A DNA stretch of 64,000 bases from Lachnospiraceae bacterium. GTDB lineage: Bacteria; Bacillota; Clostridia; Lachnospirales; Lachnospiraceae. Positions within the stretch are counted from its first letter, which is position 1. Each line of letters starts with the position of its first letter. Of this stretch, positions 50,833 through 60,344 are shown piece by piece. The stretch covers positions 45,099 to 109,098 of the forward strand of contig JAFZRY010000025.1 of assembly GCA_017619615.1 (NCBI GenBank). The letters run 5' to 3'. The notes under the pieces are model-generated. The model was not told the DNA's origin and did no database searches. It saw only the letters and a program-made list of their open reading frames with translations. The position numbers and the translations under genes were made by a program.

Positions 50833-52251
50833 CTACTGTTCGCCGCTCTTTTCCGCGGCCGCCTGCTCCCGGGCCTCCCGTTCCCGCCGCATCCGCATCT
50901 CCTTGGAGATGTTGGCGAAGCGCAGGTTCTGCGGCAGCCAGGCCAGCTCCACGGTCCCGACCGGGCCGTTCCTCTGCTTGGCCACGATCAGCTCCGTGAT
51001 GCCCTTCTTTTTGCTGTTTTCCTTGTTGTAATACTCGTCGCGGTAGATGAACATGACCACGTCCGCGTCCTGTTCGATGGAGCCCGATTCGCGCAGGTCC
51101 GACAGCAGCGGCCGGTGGTCTTCCTTCCGGGCGTCCGGCGCGCGCGACACCTGCGACAGCGCGATGACCGGGACACGCAGTTCCCGCGCCAGGGCCTTGA
51201 GCCCGCGGGAGATCTCCGTGATCTCCTGCTGGCGGTTCTCGCTGCGGCGGCCCGAGCCGGACATCAGCTGCAGGTAGTCGATCACGATCAGCTTCAGGTC
51301 CCGTTCCAGCTTGATCTTGCGGCATTTGCTGCGCAGGTCGGACACCGTGATGCCGGACGTTTCGTCGATGATCAGTTTGGAGCGGCTGATGGTCTCCGCC
51401 GCTTCGAACAGCTTGTCCCAGTCTTCGTCGTTCAGTTCGCCGCTGCGCAGGCGCTGGGCGTCCACGTGCCCTTCCATGGACAGCAGACGGTTCATGATCA
51501 TTTCCTTGGCCATTTCCAGGGAGAACAGCACCGCGCACTGGTCCTGGCGGAACACCACGTTCTGCAGGATGTTCAGGACCAGCGCCGTCTTGCCCATAGA
51601 AGGCCGCGCGCCGATCAGGATCAGCTCCGACGGGTGCAGGCCCGTCAGCATCTCGTCCAGGTCCTTGAAGCCCGTAGCCAGGCCCGTGATGGGGTTGCGG
51701 CTCAGCGCCGCCTCGTTGATCACGGTCAGCGCGTTCCGCGTGATCTCGTCGATGGGGACGATGTCCTGCTGCCGCCGGCGGTTTAAGACGTCGAAGATCT
51801 TCCGCTCCGTCTCCTCCACGATGGTGCCGACGGATTCCTTCTCCGCGTAGCAGAGCCCCGCGACCTCCTCGTTCACGCCGATGATGCGCCGCAGCAGCGC
51901 TTTTTCCGCCACGATCTCCGCGTAATACTTCGCGTTCGCGGACACCGGCACGGACGCGATCAGTTCCCCGATAAACTCCGGATTGCTGACCTCCGGCGCG
52001 ACGTCCTTCTGCTGCAGGCGGTCCTGCAGGGTCACCGGGTCCACCGGCCGGCCCTCATTGTACAGTTCCATCATGGCGTCGAAAATGACGCCGTACATGG
52101 GCGTATAGAAATCCTGACCGGTCAGGATCCCTTCCAGCTTCGGGATGCACTCGTTATCCAGGAGCATGGATCCCAGCACGGTCTGCTCCGCGCCCAGGCT
52201 GTGGGGGCGGACCCGCTTGATCTGGTTTTCTCTTTCTTCTGTGCCGGCCAT
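50833..52251 (-). CDS. dnaB: Replicative DNA helicase
   Basis: The hexameric DnaB-family helicase that unwinds the fork. The 472-residue protein has the N-terminal primase-interacting domain (about 15-125; LGAEQTVLGSMLLDNECI) and a RecA-type motor with Walker A IGARPSMGKTALVL near residue 217 and Walker B VIDYLQLM near 325. Its ATG directly follows the rplI stop (TAAATG), so translation is coupled. The order gdpP-rplI-dnaB is conserved in Firmicutes. Confidence 0.97.
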   Translation of the reverse strand: MAGTEERENQIKRVRPHSLGAEQTVLGSMLLDNECIPKLEGILTGQDFYTPMYGVIFDAMMELYNEGRPVDPVTLQDRLQQKDVAPEVSNPEFIGELIASVPVSANAKYYAEIVAEKALLRRIIGVNEEVAGLCYAEKESVGTIVEETERKIFDVLNRRRQQDIVPIDEITRNALTVINEAALSRNPITGLATGFKDLDEMLTGLHPSELILIGARPSMGKTALVLNILQNVVFRQDQCAVLFSLEMAKEMIMNRLLSMEGHVDAQRLRSGELNDEDWDKLFEAAETISRSKLIIDETSGITVSDLRSKCRKIKLERDLKLIVIDYLQLMSGSGRRSENRQQEITEISRGLKALARELRVPVIALSQVSRAPDARKEDHRPLLSDLRESGSIEQDADVVMFIYRDEYYNKENSKKKGITELIVAKQRNGPVGTVELAWLPQNLRFANISKEMRMRREREAREQAAAEKSGEQ

Positions 52252-52698
52252 TTATGCTTCTACCACTGCCACGGTGATCTTCGCCGTCACCTCGCGATGC
52301 AGCTTGATCTCCACGGTCTCTTCGCCGACGGCCTTGATGGGCTCCGCCAGCTGGACTTTCTTCTTATCCACGTCGATGCCCCACTGGGCTTTCACGGCGT
52401 CCGCGATCTCCTTGGAGGACACCGCGCCGAACAGTTTGCCGCCCGCGCCGACTTTCATGGGGATGGTGATGCGGACCTTTTCCATTTCCGCCGCCTTGAT
52501 CTTCGCGCGGACCAGCTCCTCTTCCGCCTGGCGCTGCGCCGCGGCCACCTGCGCCTTCAGGGTGTTCAGGTTGGCCTGGGTGGCTTCCACCGCCAGTTTG
52601 CGGGGGATCAGGTAATTGCGGGCGTAGCCGTCATTGACGGTCACGATCGCGTCTTTTTTGCCCAAGGTCTTGACGTCCTGTAATAATACTACTTTCAT
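52252..52698 (-). CDS. rplI: 50S ribosomal protein L9
   Basis: The 148-residue L9 has the N-terminal rRNA-binding domain MKVVLLQDVKTLGKKDAIVTVNDGYARNYLIPRKLA, a long connecting helix and a C-terminal domain. The sequence is standard. Its ATG follows the gdpP stop directly, with AGGGGG a few bases before. Confidence 0.98.
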   Translation of the reverse strand: MKVVLLQDVKTLGKKDAIVTVNDGYARNYLIPRKLAVEATQANLNTLKAQVAAAQRQAEEELVRAKIKAAEMEKVRITIPMKVGAGGKLFGAVSSKEIADAVKAQWGIDVDKKKVQLAEPIKAVGEETVEIKLHREVTAKITVAVVEA

Positions 52699-54705
52699 TT
52701 ACAGTACCCCCTCTTCTTTCATGGTGCGGATGGTCTGCAGGACCTGTGCCTGCGCCTCTTCCACGGTCACGCCCCGCAGCTGCGCCCCGGCGGAGCCCAG
52801 ATGGCCGCCGCCGCCCAGCCGTTCCATGATCAGCTGGACGTTTACTTCGTCGATGGCGCGGGCGCTGACAAACACCTTATCGTCGGCCTCGGTAAAGACG
52901 AAACTGGCTTTGACCGAGGAAATGTTGAGCAGGTCGTTGGCCACCTGCGAGCCCACCACCGTCGCGGAGTCCAGACCCTCGGAAGGGCAGACCGCGAAGG
53001 CATAGCAGCCGTCCAGGATCTGCGCGGACTGCATGGCTTCGGCTTTGGCCTGATATTCCCGGAAATCTTCCCGGAGCATTTTTTTGACGCGGACCAGGTC
53101 GGCACCGTTGCGCTTCAGGAACGCGGCGGCTTCAAAGGTGCGGGAACTGGTGCGGTCCGTAAAGCTGTTGGTGTCCACGAGGATCCCGCTGTAGATGGCG
53201 TCCGCTTCCAGCGGCATCGGGGAGACGCCCTCGCCGAAGTACTGGAGGATCTCCGTCACCATCTCGCAGGCCGAGGAAGCGTACGGCTCCACGTAGCGGA
53301 ACTGGGCCGGGATGGCGCCTTCCGCCTGGCGGTGATGGTCGAATACGACCACCTGGTCCGTCTTTTCCAGCAGCGCGGGACATTCCACCATGTCCGCGCG
53401 GTTGGTGTCCACGACGACGACCAGGGAGTTCGGCTGGATGCGCGCCAGCGCCTCCTCGCCGGTCAGGAACATGTCGCGCGGGTAGTCCGCGGAAGCCTGG
53501 AAGGACTCCCACAGCGGCCGCACGGAGAACGAGACCGTGTCCAGCACGATGTGCGCGTGCAGGTGCAGGGAGACCGCCGCGCGGTAAATGGCCACGGAAG
53601 CGCCGAAGGAATCGTTGTCGCCGCGGGAGTGGCCCATGATGTAGATGTTGTCATGCAGCGCCATCAGTTCGCGCAGCGCCTGCGCCTTGACGCGGGCCTT
53701 GACCTGGGTGCGCCCCACTTCGCCCTGCGCCTTGCCGCCGAAGTATTCGACGCGGTCCGGATATTTCACGACGGCCTGGTCGCCGCCGCGGCCCAGCGCG
53801 AGGTCCATCGCGGCCTGCGCCAGTTCGAGGTTCTCGGTGTAATTGCGGCCGCCGTCGCCGAACGCGATGCTGACCGTGACCGTCATGGTATTGCCGGCCC
53901 GGATCTCCTTGACGTGGCCCAGCAGGGGGAATTTCTCCTCCATGCAGCAGGCCAGGCTCGCGTGGTTCATGAAGATATAGAAGCGGTCGCGCTCCGTCTT
54001 GCAGACGATGCCGTTCACGCTCTGGAAGAATTTCTGAATCTGCTGCTCGATCAGCGCGCCCAGCAGGCTGTGCTCGTTCGGATCCGTGTGCTTCAGCAGT
54101 TCCTCGTAATTGTCGATGTACAGGACGCCGGCCACGCCGCGTTCCCGCTCCAGGGTCGCCTTCACTTCCAGGTGCTCCGTCTCATCCGTCAGGAGCAGGG
54201 TGGTGACGGGCGTTTCGCCTTCGGTGCGGCGCAGCTGCGCGGCAAAGATCCGGTCGCCCAGGCCCGCGAAGCAGTCCGCGGCGTTTTGTGCCGGGTCATC
54301 CGCCGGGAGCAGGGTGATGGAGGGGAAAATCTCGCGGATCTCCTCTGCCCGGTGCAGCTCCGGCTTCGCATACTGTTCCAGCATGCGGGTGAAGGCTTCG
54401 TTTTTCCAGAGGATGCGGCCTTCGCTGTCCAGCGTGGCATATGGAAGAGACATCGCGTCGACCTTCCGGGAAAGCTCCTCGTCCACGCTCAGGCACTGCT
54501 CGATCACGCTCTGCTGCAGATCCTTGCGGATGGTGAAATGCCAGACCAGGACGAAGATCAGGGTCCCCAGCGCAGCGGCCGCGGCCGGGATGAAGGAATA
54601 TCCCGGAACCATAAAATGGAGCGCGAAAAAGGCGGCGGCGCATACCAGGATAAACGCCAGCCAGATCCAGGGCCATTTTGTCAACAGGTTTTTCAGCTTC
54701 TGCAT
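52699..54705 (-). CDS. gdpP: Cyclic-di-AMP phosphodiesterase GdpP
   Basis: GdpP lowers c-di-AMP, which controls potassium and cell-wall balance. The 668-residue protein has two N-terminal membrane helices (about 10-52), a PAS-like domain (about 75-150), a degenerate GGDEF domain (about 170-310), and DHH and DHHA1 domains. Catalytic motifs are GHSRGDNDSFGAS near residue 355, VVVDTNRADM near 427, VFDHHRQ near 454 and the GGGGHLGSAG motif near 640. This is relevant to the TrkA/TrkH genes in the window, since c-di-AMP commonly binds K+ transport regulators. Confidence 0.96.
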   Translation of the reverse strand: MQKLKNLLTKWPWIWLAFILVCAAAFFALHFMVPGYSFIPAAAAALGTLIFVLVWHFTIRKDLQQSVIEQCLSVDEELSRKVDAMSLPYATLDSEGRILWKNEAFTRMLEQYAKPELHRAEEIREIFPSITLLPADDPAQNAADCFAGLGDRIFAAQLRRTEGETPVTTLLLTDETEHLEVKATLERERGVAGVLYIDNYEELLKHTDPNEHSLLGALIEQQIQKFFQSVNGIVCKTERDRFYIFMNHASLACCMEEKFPLLGHVKEIRAGNTMTVTVSIAFGDGGRNYTENLELAQAAMDLALGRGGDQAVVKYPDRVEYFGGKAQGEVGRTQVKARVKAQALRELMALHDNIYIMGHSRGDNDSFGASVAIYRAAVSLHLHAHIVLDTVSFSVRPLWESFQASADYPRDMFLTGEEALARIQPNSLVVVVDTNRADMVECPALLEKTDQVVVFDHHRQAEGAIPAQFRYVEPYASSACEMVTEILQYFGEGVSPMPLEADAIYSGILVDTNSFTDRTSSRTFEAAAFLKRNGADLVRVKKMLREDFREYQAKAEAMQSAQILDGCYAFAVCPSEGLDSATVVGSQVANDLLNISSVKASFVFTEADDKVFVSARAIDEVNVQLIMERLGGGGHLGSAGAQLRGVTVEEAQAQVLQTIRTMKEEGVL

Positions 54706-54787
54706 AAGATCATCCTTCCTGTTATTCCGGGTTCCCGTGTTTCCCTTCCGGCTCTGCCGCCTCGGGGATAATAAATTTTATCATATA

Positions 54788-55999
54788 TCAGAACAAAATA
54801 CAATCATTTTCACGTTTCAGGACCACCGGGCTCTGCCGGTAATCGTCCGGGATCCGGCGGCCCGTTTTGAAATACACGGTCTGCGCGTACAGACGGTGCG
54901 CCTGCGTGTATTCTTCCGCCAGAGCCGGGTCCGCGTCCGCCATTTTAGTCAGGACCGGAAGCGACGCTTTTTCCTTCAGCAGGGCCGGCAGGAAGGAGTC
55001 TTCCCGGAGCCCCAGGATACGGATCGAGCGGGGCAGCGGTGTCATGTCCTCCCGGCGGATCCCCAGCAGGATGTGGAGCAGGCTGCGCCGCACCCGGGCG
55101 AGCGTGAAGTTCCGGCTGGATACCGCTTCGGCCAGTTCGGTGAACGGACGGTCAAACGGGGCCTGGTCCGCAATGCGCACTGCCAGGATCCCCCCTACGT
55201 CCGCATAACGGATCAGCGCCGCAGGGGCTTCGTCCCCGTCCTGCATCAGCCGCCACAGAACGGCGGACATGGCCGCGGAAAGATCGTCCGGGAAGATCGT
55301 ATAGTCCAGTTTTTCCGGCACGCCCGGGGCCAGATACGCCCGCAGGCTCTCTGCCGTCTCCCCGCGCTCCAGAGCCCGGCGGACAGCAGTTGCGGAGGCG
55401 AAGCCCTGTTCCGGCAGTTCCCGGCTCAAATGCCCCTCTCCCGTCCGCAGGACGGGCACCGGTCTGAACTCCGCTCCCAGCTCCCGGATCATCATGACAT
55501 TTTCCGTCCCCAGCAGGTTATTAGGGTCGCGCAGCAGACTGCCCGCTTCCGGGTCTTCGGCAGAGACAGCGGCAGCAGCGGCAGCGGCATAGGAAAGTCC
55601 CTCCCGGAGTCCATCGTGCATGATCCGTGTTCCCAGCGCGGCGCGCGTGCGGTCCGCCAGACCTTTGAAAACAGCGGGATCCTCGCAGGATGCGCCGAAG
55701 GCCAGTTCGTCCACGCAGCCGCAGGCCTGCAGCAGACCCACGGCCCCGCGGGCAAATCCGGCTGCGCTGGCCGTCGCAAAGCGGGGCGGCAGCTCGATCA
55801 CCAGGTCCGCACCCGCCTCCAGCGCCATGGCCGCGCGGCGGTATTTATCCGTCAGCGCCGGCTCGCCGCGCTGCACGAAATCCCCGCTCATCACGACCAG
55901 GATCCCCTGCTCCGGACGCCCTTTCCGCACCTCTTCCAGCAGGTGCCGGTGCCCCAGATGCAGCGGGTTATATTCAGCTATGATCCCTGTCACGCCCAT
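54788..55999 (-). CDS. tmcAL: tRNA(Met) cytidine acetate ligase
   Basis: TmcAL (formerly YlbM) makes N4-acetylcytidine at the wobble position of elongator tRNA-Met using acetate and ATP. The 403-residue protein begins VTGIIAEYNPLHLGHRHLL, a nucleotidyltransferase HxGH motif, followed by VVMSGDFVQRGEPAL, characteristic of the family. ATG 55999 has GGAG about 11 bases before it, a slightly long spacing. It precedes gdpP by 80 bases on the same strand. Confidence 0.93.
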   Translation of the reverse strand: MGVTGIIAEYNPLHLGHRHLLEEVRKGRPEQGILVVMSGDFVQRGEPALTDKYRRAAMALEAGADLVIELPPRFATASAAGFARGAVGLLQACGCVDELAFGASCEDPAVFKGLADRTRAALGTRIMHDGLREGLSYAAAAAAAVSAEDPEAGSLLRDPNNLLGTENVMMIRELGAEFRPVPVLRTGEGHLSRELPEQGFASATAVRRALERGETAESLRAYLAPGVPEKLDYTIFPDDLSAAMSAVLWRLMQDGDEAPAALIRYADVGGILAVRIADQAPFDRPFTELAEAVSSRNFTLARVRRSLLHILLGIRREDMTPLPRSIRILGLREDSFLPALLKEKASLPVLTKMADADPALAEEYTQAHRLYAQTVYFKTGRRIPDDYRQSPVVLKRENDCILF

Positions 56000-56092
56000 T
56001 CGGATTATTTCTCCATTCGTCGCTTTATCGACAGTCTTGTTTACTGTTGTTCGTTAAAAACCGGCTTTTCAAACATTTCTTTACAAACGTGG

Positions 56093-56121
56093 TTGACTAA
56101 AAAATGCAAGGGTGTTATTAT
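56093..56121 (+). promoter_or_regulatory. Promoter of the cold-shock gene
   Basis: TTGACT (56093-56098), a 17-base spacer and TATTAT (56116-56121), about 45 bases before the start codon. Confidence 0.75.
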
Positions 56122-56166
56122 GTATAAAACTAAACTCCCCACCGAGTTTTTGGAGGCAACGTAATA

Positions 56167-56364
56167 ATGAAGGGAACTGTCAAATGGTTTAACAACCAGA
56201 AAGGCTACGGCTTCATCACGGATGAAGACGGACGGGATGTTTTTGTACACTTCAGCGGTCTTGTGATGGAAGGTTACAAGTCCATCGAGGAAGGCGCGCA
56301 GGTTGAGTTCGACGTCGCCGACGGCGGCAAGGGCCCCCAGGCGGTCAACGTGGTCAAACTGTGA
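56167..56364 (+). CDS. Cold-shock protein, CspA family
   Basis: A 65-residue single cold-shock domain that binds single-stranded RNA and DNA. The RNP1 motif KGYGFIT (about 13-19) and RNP2 motif VFVHFS (about 26-31) are intact after [12 protein letters not shown] 56167 follows GGAGG by about 10 bases. The leader is too short for a long cold-sensing 5' UTR like that of E. coli cspA. It is monocistronic, with a terminator at 56393-56430. Confidence 0.97.
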   Translation: MKGTVKWFNNQKGYGFITDEDGRDVFVHFSGLVMEGYKSIEEGAQVEFDVADGGKGPQAVNVVKL

Positions 56365-56392
56365 CCCATCCAAAATCATCCGAAATCATTCC

Positions 56393-56430
56393 GGGCGCGG
56401 TGCCGTTTCAGGGCCGCGCTCTTGTTTTTT
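56393..56430 (+). terminator. Terminator after the cold-shock gene
   Basis: GGGCGCGG (56393-56400) pairs with CCGCGCTC (56414-56421) with one G-T pair, and a run of six T follows at 56425-56430. The loop is 13 bases long. Confidence 0.65.
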
Positions 56431-56509
56431 CCGCGCAAAGCGTGTATCTTTATAGCATGATCCATTGACTCCTTCAGTGGAATTATACCAGAGGAAAGGC
56501 CGCTCCGCT

Positions 56510-57343
56510 ATGGCAGATCTGCAGAATATCAAAATAATTTTCAGCGATATCGACGGGACGCTGCTCCCCTTCGACGGCAAGGACCTGACCGGCACCGCGC
56601 AGCTGATCGGGGACCTGATCCGGCGCGGTTACATTTTCGTGCTCTGCACGGGCCGCGGCACCGGCAACATCCCCCGGGTCCTCCTGGACATCCCCGGCCT
56701 GCGCTACGTGATCACCGCCAACGGGGCCCTGATCACGGACCTCGCCACGTCCGAGGCGATCTACCGCAACACCGTCCCCCGGGAAACGGCCCGCGTCCTC
56801 ACGGATTTCCTCCACGGCTACCGCGGTATCGCCTTCTCCTACCGAAACGGCCGGCATTACCTGGACATGACGCCGGACGGCAAGCGCCCGGACACCAGCA
56901 GCGTTTCCCTCAAAAACTGGATGGATACCGCGCGCCTGCTCCCCTTCTCCGAATACCTGGCCGAACCGGAAAGCGAATTCGTGGACAAGGTCGGCTTCGC
57001 CACTTATAACGAGGACGTGCGCCAGGCCATCATGCGGGATTTCCCACGTCAGCCCTTCGCCCCGCAGCTGGCCCTCACCACCTCCGGCGGCTGGAACGTG
57101 GAATTCAACGCCGCCGGGACCGCCAAGGGCACGGCCGCCCGCGTCCTGCTGGGCCGCCTGGGCCTGACCCCGGAAAACATGCTCGCCGCCGGCGACAACA
57201 TCAACGACGTCTCCATGCTGGAACTCGCCGCCGTTTCCGTCGCCCCGGCCAATGCGATCCCGGAGGTCCTGGCCGCCGCCTCCGTCCACGTGGCGGATTC
57301 GAAAGAAGACGGGGTGGAAAATTTCCTGAAGCAGCTTCTTTAA
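56510..57343 (+). CDS. HAD-superfamily phosphatase, Cof type
   Basis: A 277-residue class IIB HAD hydrolase. Motif I is FSDIDGTLLPF near residue 11 with the nucleophile Asp, motif II is the CTGRG turn near 46, motif III is a Lys in AAGTAKGTAA near 203, and motif IV is AAGDNINDVSMLELA near 224. These proteins dephosphorylate sugar phosphates or cofactors; the substrate cannot be told. ATG 56510 is the family start, with GGAAAGG about 10 bases before it. Confidence 0.9.
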   Translation: MADLQNIKIIFSDIDGTLLPFDGKDLTGTAQLIGDLIRRGYIFVLCTGRGTGNIPRVLLDIPGLRYVITANGALITDLATSEAIYRNTVPRETARVLTDFLHGYRGIAFSYRNGRHYLDMTPDGKRPDTSSVSLKNWMDTARLLPFSEYLAEPESEFVDKVGFATYNEDVRQAIMRDFPRQPFAPQLALTTSGGWNVEFNAAGTAKGTAARVLLGRLGLTPENMLAAGDNINDVSMLELAAVSVAPANAIPEVLAAASVHVADSKEDGVENFLKQLL

Positions 57344-57344
57344 C

Positions 57345-57372
57345 TTGTATTTCCGCCGTTTTTTGCTATAAT
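57345..57372 (+). promoter_or_regulatory. Promoter of the trkA-trkH genes
   Basis: TTGTAT (57345-57350), a 16-base spacer and a perfect TATAAT (57367-57372), about 60 bases before trkA. Confidence 0.65.
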
Positions 57373-57434
57373 ATAAAGATAATTTGGCTCCTGAACAGCC
57401 CCTTTCCCCCTCCGGGGACCACAGAGGAAGTTTT

Positions 57435-58799
57435 ATGAAGATCATCGTTGCCGGTATCGGAAAAGTCGGTACCACCCTGACCGGCCAGCTCGTGGCCGAC
57501 GGCCATGAAGTCACGGTCATCGACCGCAAGGCCGATATACTGGAGCGCGTCTGCGCCACCTTTGACGTGATGGGCCTGGAAGGCAACTGCGCCACCGTGC
57601 AGACCCTCCGGGACGCGGGCGCCGCCGAAGCGGACCTGCTGATCGCCGTCACCGACGCGGACGAAGTCAATCTGCTCTGCTGCGTCACTGCCCGCCAGAT
57701 CAACCCGGGCATCCATACCATCGTCCGGATCCGGGATTCGGAATACGCCCCGCAGATCATCGAGATGCGCGACGTGTTCGGCCTGTCCCTGATCGTGAAC
57801 CCCGAGCGCAGTGCCGCCGTGGAGATCGAGCGCCTGCTCCGCTTCCCCGGCTTCCTGAAGCGTGAATCTTTCGCCCGGGGCCGCGTGGAGCTGGTGGAAT
57901 TCCGCATCGCGGAGGACAGCCCGCTGGCCGACGTCGCCCTGCGGAACGTAACCTCCATCCTGAAATCCAAAGTCCTGATGTGCGCCGTCCTGCGCGGCAC
58001 CGAAGTCACGCTGCCCAAGGGCGATTTCGTCCTGAAGGCCGGCGACCGCGTCTTCATGACCGCTCCGGCCGCGGCTCTGGGCGCCATGCTGCGCGACCTG
58101 GGGATCATCTCCCACAAGGTCAAACGCGCCATCCTGGGCGGCGGCGGCCGCATCAGCTTGTATCTTGCCCAGCTGCTGGAACGCGACGGCATCCAGGTCC
58201 AGATCATCGACAACGACATGGCCCGCTGCCAGGAACTGGCCCGGCAGCTGCCGGGCGTCAGCATCACCTGCGGTGACATCACCGTGCCCTCCACCCTGGA
58301 AAAAGAAGGGCTCTCCACCGCGGACGCCTTTGCGGCCCTGACCGGGCTGGACGAGCTGAACATCGTCATGTCCCTGTACGCCGTCAGCCAGAAGGTCCCC
58401 ATCGTCATCACGAAACAGGGCCATATCGATGAGCTGCAGGATATCGTGAGCGGCCTGTCCCTGGGCAGCATCGTCTCGCCAAAGGAGCTCTGCAGCGACA
58501 TCGTGGTGCGCTACGTCCGCTCCATGCGCGACACCTCCGGCGACTCCGCCATCACGGTGCAGTCCGTGGCGGGCGGCCGCGTGGAGGCGGCGGAATTCGT
58601 GATCGGACCGGCCTCCCAGCACCGCGACACTCCGCTGCTGGACATCAAGATGAAGCCGGGCGTCCTGATCGCCGCGATCTCGCACCAGGGCACCACCACC
58701 ATCGCCGGCGGCACTTCCCAGTACACGCTGGGCGACTCCGTCATCGTCATTTCCTCCGCTGAGATGAACATCCAGCGGTTCAACGATATTTTTGCTTAA
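57435..58799 (+). CDS. trkA: Trk potassium uptake regulator TrkA
   Basis: The cytoplasmic gating protein of the Trk K+ channel. The 454 residues form two RCK_N-RCK_C units: a Rossmann start MKIIVAGIGKVGTTL with an NAD/ATP-binding turn, a first RCK_C (about 145-225), a second Rossmann fold with AILGGGGRISLYL near 235, and a second RCK_C ending the protein. ATG 57435 follows GAGGAAG. trkH follows after 12 bases. RCK_C domains are common c-di-AMP sites, so GdpP may affect this system. Confidence 0.95.
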   Translation: MKIIVAGIGKVGTTLTGQLVADGHEVTVIDRKADILERVCATFDVMGLEGNCATVQTLRDAGAAEADLLIAVTDADEVNLLCCVTARQINPGIHTIVRIRDSEYAPQIIEMRDVFGLSLIVNPERSAAVEIERLLRFPGFLKRESFARGRVELVEFRIAEDSPLADVALRNVTSILKSKVLMCAVLRGTEVTLPKGDFVLKAGDRVFMTAPAAALGAMLRDLGIISHKVKRAILGGGGRISLYLAQLLERDGIQVQIIDNDMARCQELARQLPGVSITCGDITVPSTLEKEGLSTADAFAALTGLDELNIVMSLYAVSQKVPIVITKQGHIDELQDIVSGLSLGSIVSPKELCSDIVVRYVRSMRDTSGDSAITVQSVAGGRVEAAEFVIGPASQHRDTPLLDIKMKPGVLIAAISHQGTTTIAGGTSQYTLGDSVIVISSAEMNIQRFNDIFA

Positions 58800-58811
58800 G
58801 AAAGCGAAACC

Positions 58812-60299
58812 ATGAACTACAAGTCTCTCTCCCGTTTCATCGGCCGGATACTCCTGATCGAGGCAGCGCTCATGCTGCCTGCTTTGCTGCTCTCCCTGGT
58901 CTACGGCGAGCCCCGCGCCACCATGGCCTACTGGCAGAGCATCCTGATCATCCTGGTCCTGAGCGTGGTCTTCCGCCTGCTGAGCCGCGGCGAAAAAGTC
59001 GGCGACTTCTACGAAAAAGAGGGCCTGGCCTGCGCCGGCCTCTCCTGGATCGTCATGGGCATCACCGGCGCCCTGCCGTTCTTCCTTTCGCGCGAGATCC
59101 CGGCCTATATCGACGCGGTGTTCGAAACGGTCTCCGGCTTCACCACCACCGGCGCCTCCATCCTCACCGAGGTGGAGAGCCTGGACAAGAGCATCCTGTA
59201 CTGGCGCAGCTTCACCCACTGGATCGGCGGCATGGGCGTGCTGGTCTTCCTGCTGGCGCTGGCGCCGCGCGACAACCGCGGTTCCGGCTTCACGCTGCAC
59301 CTGCTGCGCGCGGAAAGCCCCGGTCCCAGCGTGGGCAAACTGGTCCCGCAGATCCGGAAGACCGCGCAGATCCTGTACATGATCTACATCGGCCTGACCC
59401 TGCTGGATTTCGGCCTGCTGGCCCTGGGCGGCCTGTTTTTCCATGACGGCGCCCACCCCACGACTGTATTCGACGCGTTCTGCATCGCCGTGGGCACGGC
59501 GGGCACCGGCGGCTTCGCGGTCATCAACGCGGGCCTGGGCGGCTATTCCGTCTTCACGCAGGTCGTCACCACCGTCTTCATGTTCCTCTTCGGCATCAAC
59601 TTCAGCTGCTACTTCCTGATCCTCCGGGGCGACGTGAAGTCCGTGCTGAAGGATGAGGAACTGCGGACGTTCCTGGGCATCTCGCTGGCCGCCGTCATCG
59701 CGATCACGATCTGCATCGTCCCGCAGTACCAGAGCACGGGAACGGCTATCAAGGACGCGGCGTTCACCGTCGGGTCGCTGGCCTCCACCACCGGCTACGC
59801 CACGACGGACTTTGACCTGTGGCCCAACTTCACCCGGGCCATCGTCGTCTTCCTGACCATCATGGGCGCCTGCGCGGGCAGCACCTGCGGCGGCGCCAAG
59901 GTCGTCCGCCTGATCCTGATCGTGAAGAACCTCTTCCGCAACATGCGCCGGATGATCCGGCCCGGCCGCATCGTCAACGTCCGCATGAACGGCCGCGTCG
60001 TCAGTGAAAGCGTGCTCAGCAACCTGAACACCTACGTGGCCGCCTATGTGGTCCTGCTGTTCGTCAGCTATCTCCTGGTCGCATTTGACGGGCAGGACGG
60101 CACCACCAGCTTCACGGCCGTGCTGACCTGCTTCAACAACGTGGGGCCCGGCCTGGGCCGCATCGTGGGCCCCGCGGGCAACTTCCACGGCTTCAGCATC
60201 GGCGCGAAGATCGTGCTGATCGTCGACATGCTGGTCGGCCGTCTGGAGATCTTCCCGATCCTGGCCCTGCTTTCCCGCGCCACCTGGCGCCACACCTGA
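58812..60299 (+). CDS. trkH: Trk potassium uptake channel subunit TrkH
   Basis: The 495-residue polytopic protein is the K+-conducting subunit. The four pore loops are recognisable, for example ETVSGFTTTGASIL near residue 105, VGTAGTGGFAV near 230, GSLASTTGYATTDFD near 320 and the last one with FNNVGPGLG near 440. It works with TrkA from the gene just upstream. High cytoplasmic K+ would also serve the K+-dependent pyrophosphatase at 20698. Confidence 0.96.
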   Translation: MNYKSLSRFIGRILLIEAALMLPALLLSLVYGEPRATMAYWQSILIILVLSVVFRLLSRGEKVGDFYEKEGLACAGLSWIVMGITGALPFFLSREIPAYIDAVFETVSGFTTTGASILTEVESLDKSILYWRSFTHWIGGMGVLVFLLALAPRDNRGSGFTLHLLRAESPGPSVGKLVPQIRKTAQILYMIYIGLTLLDFGLLALGGLFFHDGAHPTTVFDAFCIAVGTAGTGGFAVINAGLGGYSVFTQVVTTVFMFLFGINFSCYFLILRGDVKSVLKDEELRTFLGISLAAVIAITICIVPQYQSTGTAIKDAAFTVGSLASTTGYATTDFDLWPNFTRAIVVFLTIMGACAGSTCGGAKVVRLILIVKNLFRNMRRMIRPGRIVNVRMNGRVVSESVLSNLNTYVAAYVVLLFVSYLLVAFDGQDGTTSFTAVLTCFNNVGPGLGRIVGPAGNFHGFSIGAKIVLIVDMLVGRLEIFPILALLSRATWRHT

Positions 60300-60344
60300 T
60301 CGTTCATCCGAGTGATTTACACAAGATATAAGAAGGAGAATATT

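Noticed and set aside
60300-60344. T-box leader before aspS
   Set aside because: Only 45 bases lie between trkH and the aspS start, far too few for a T-box.
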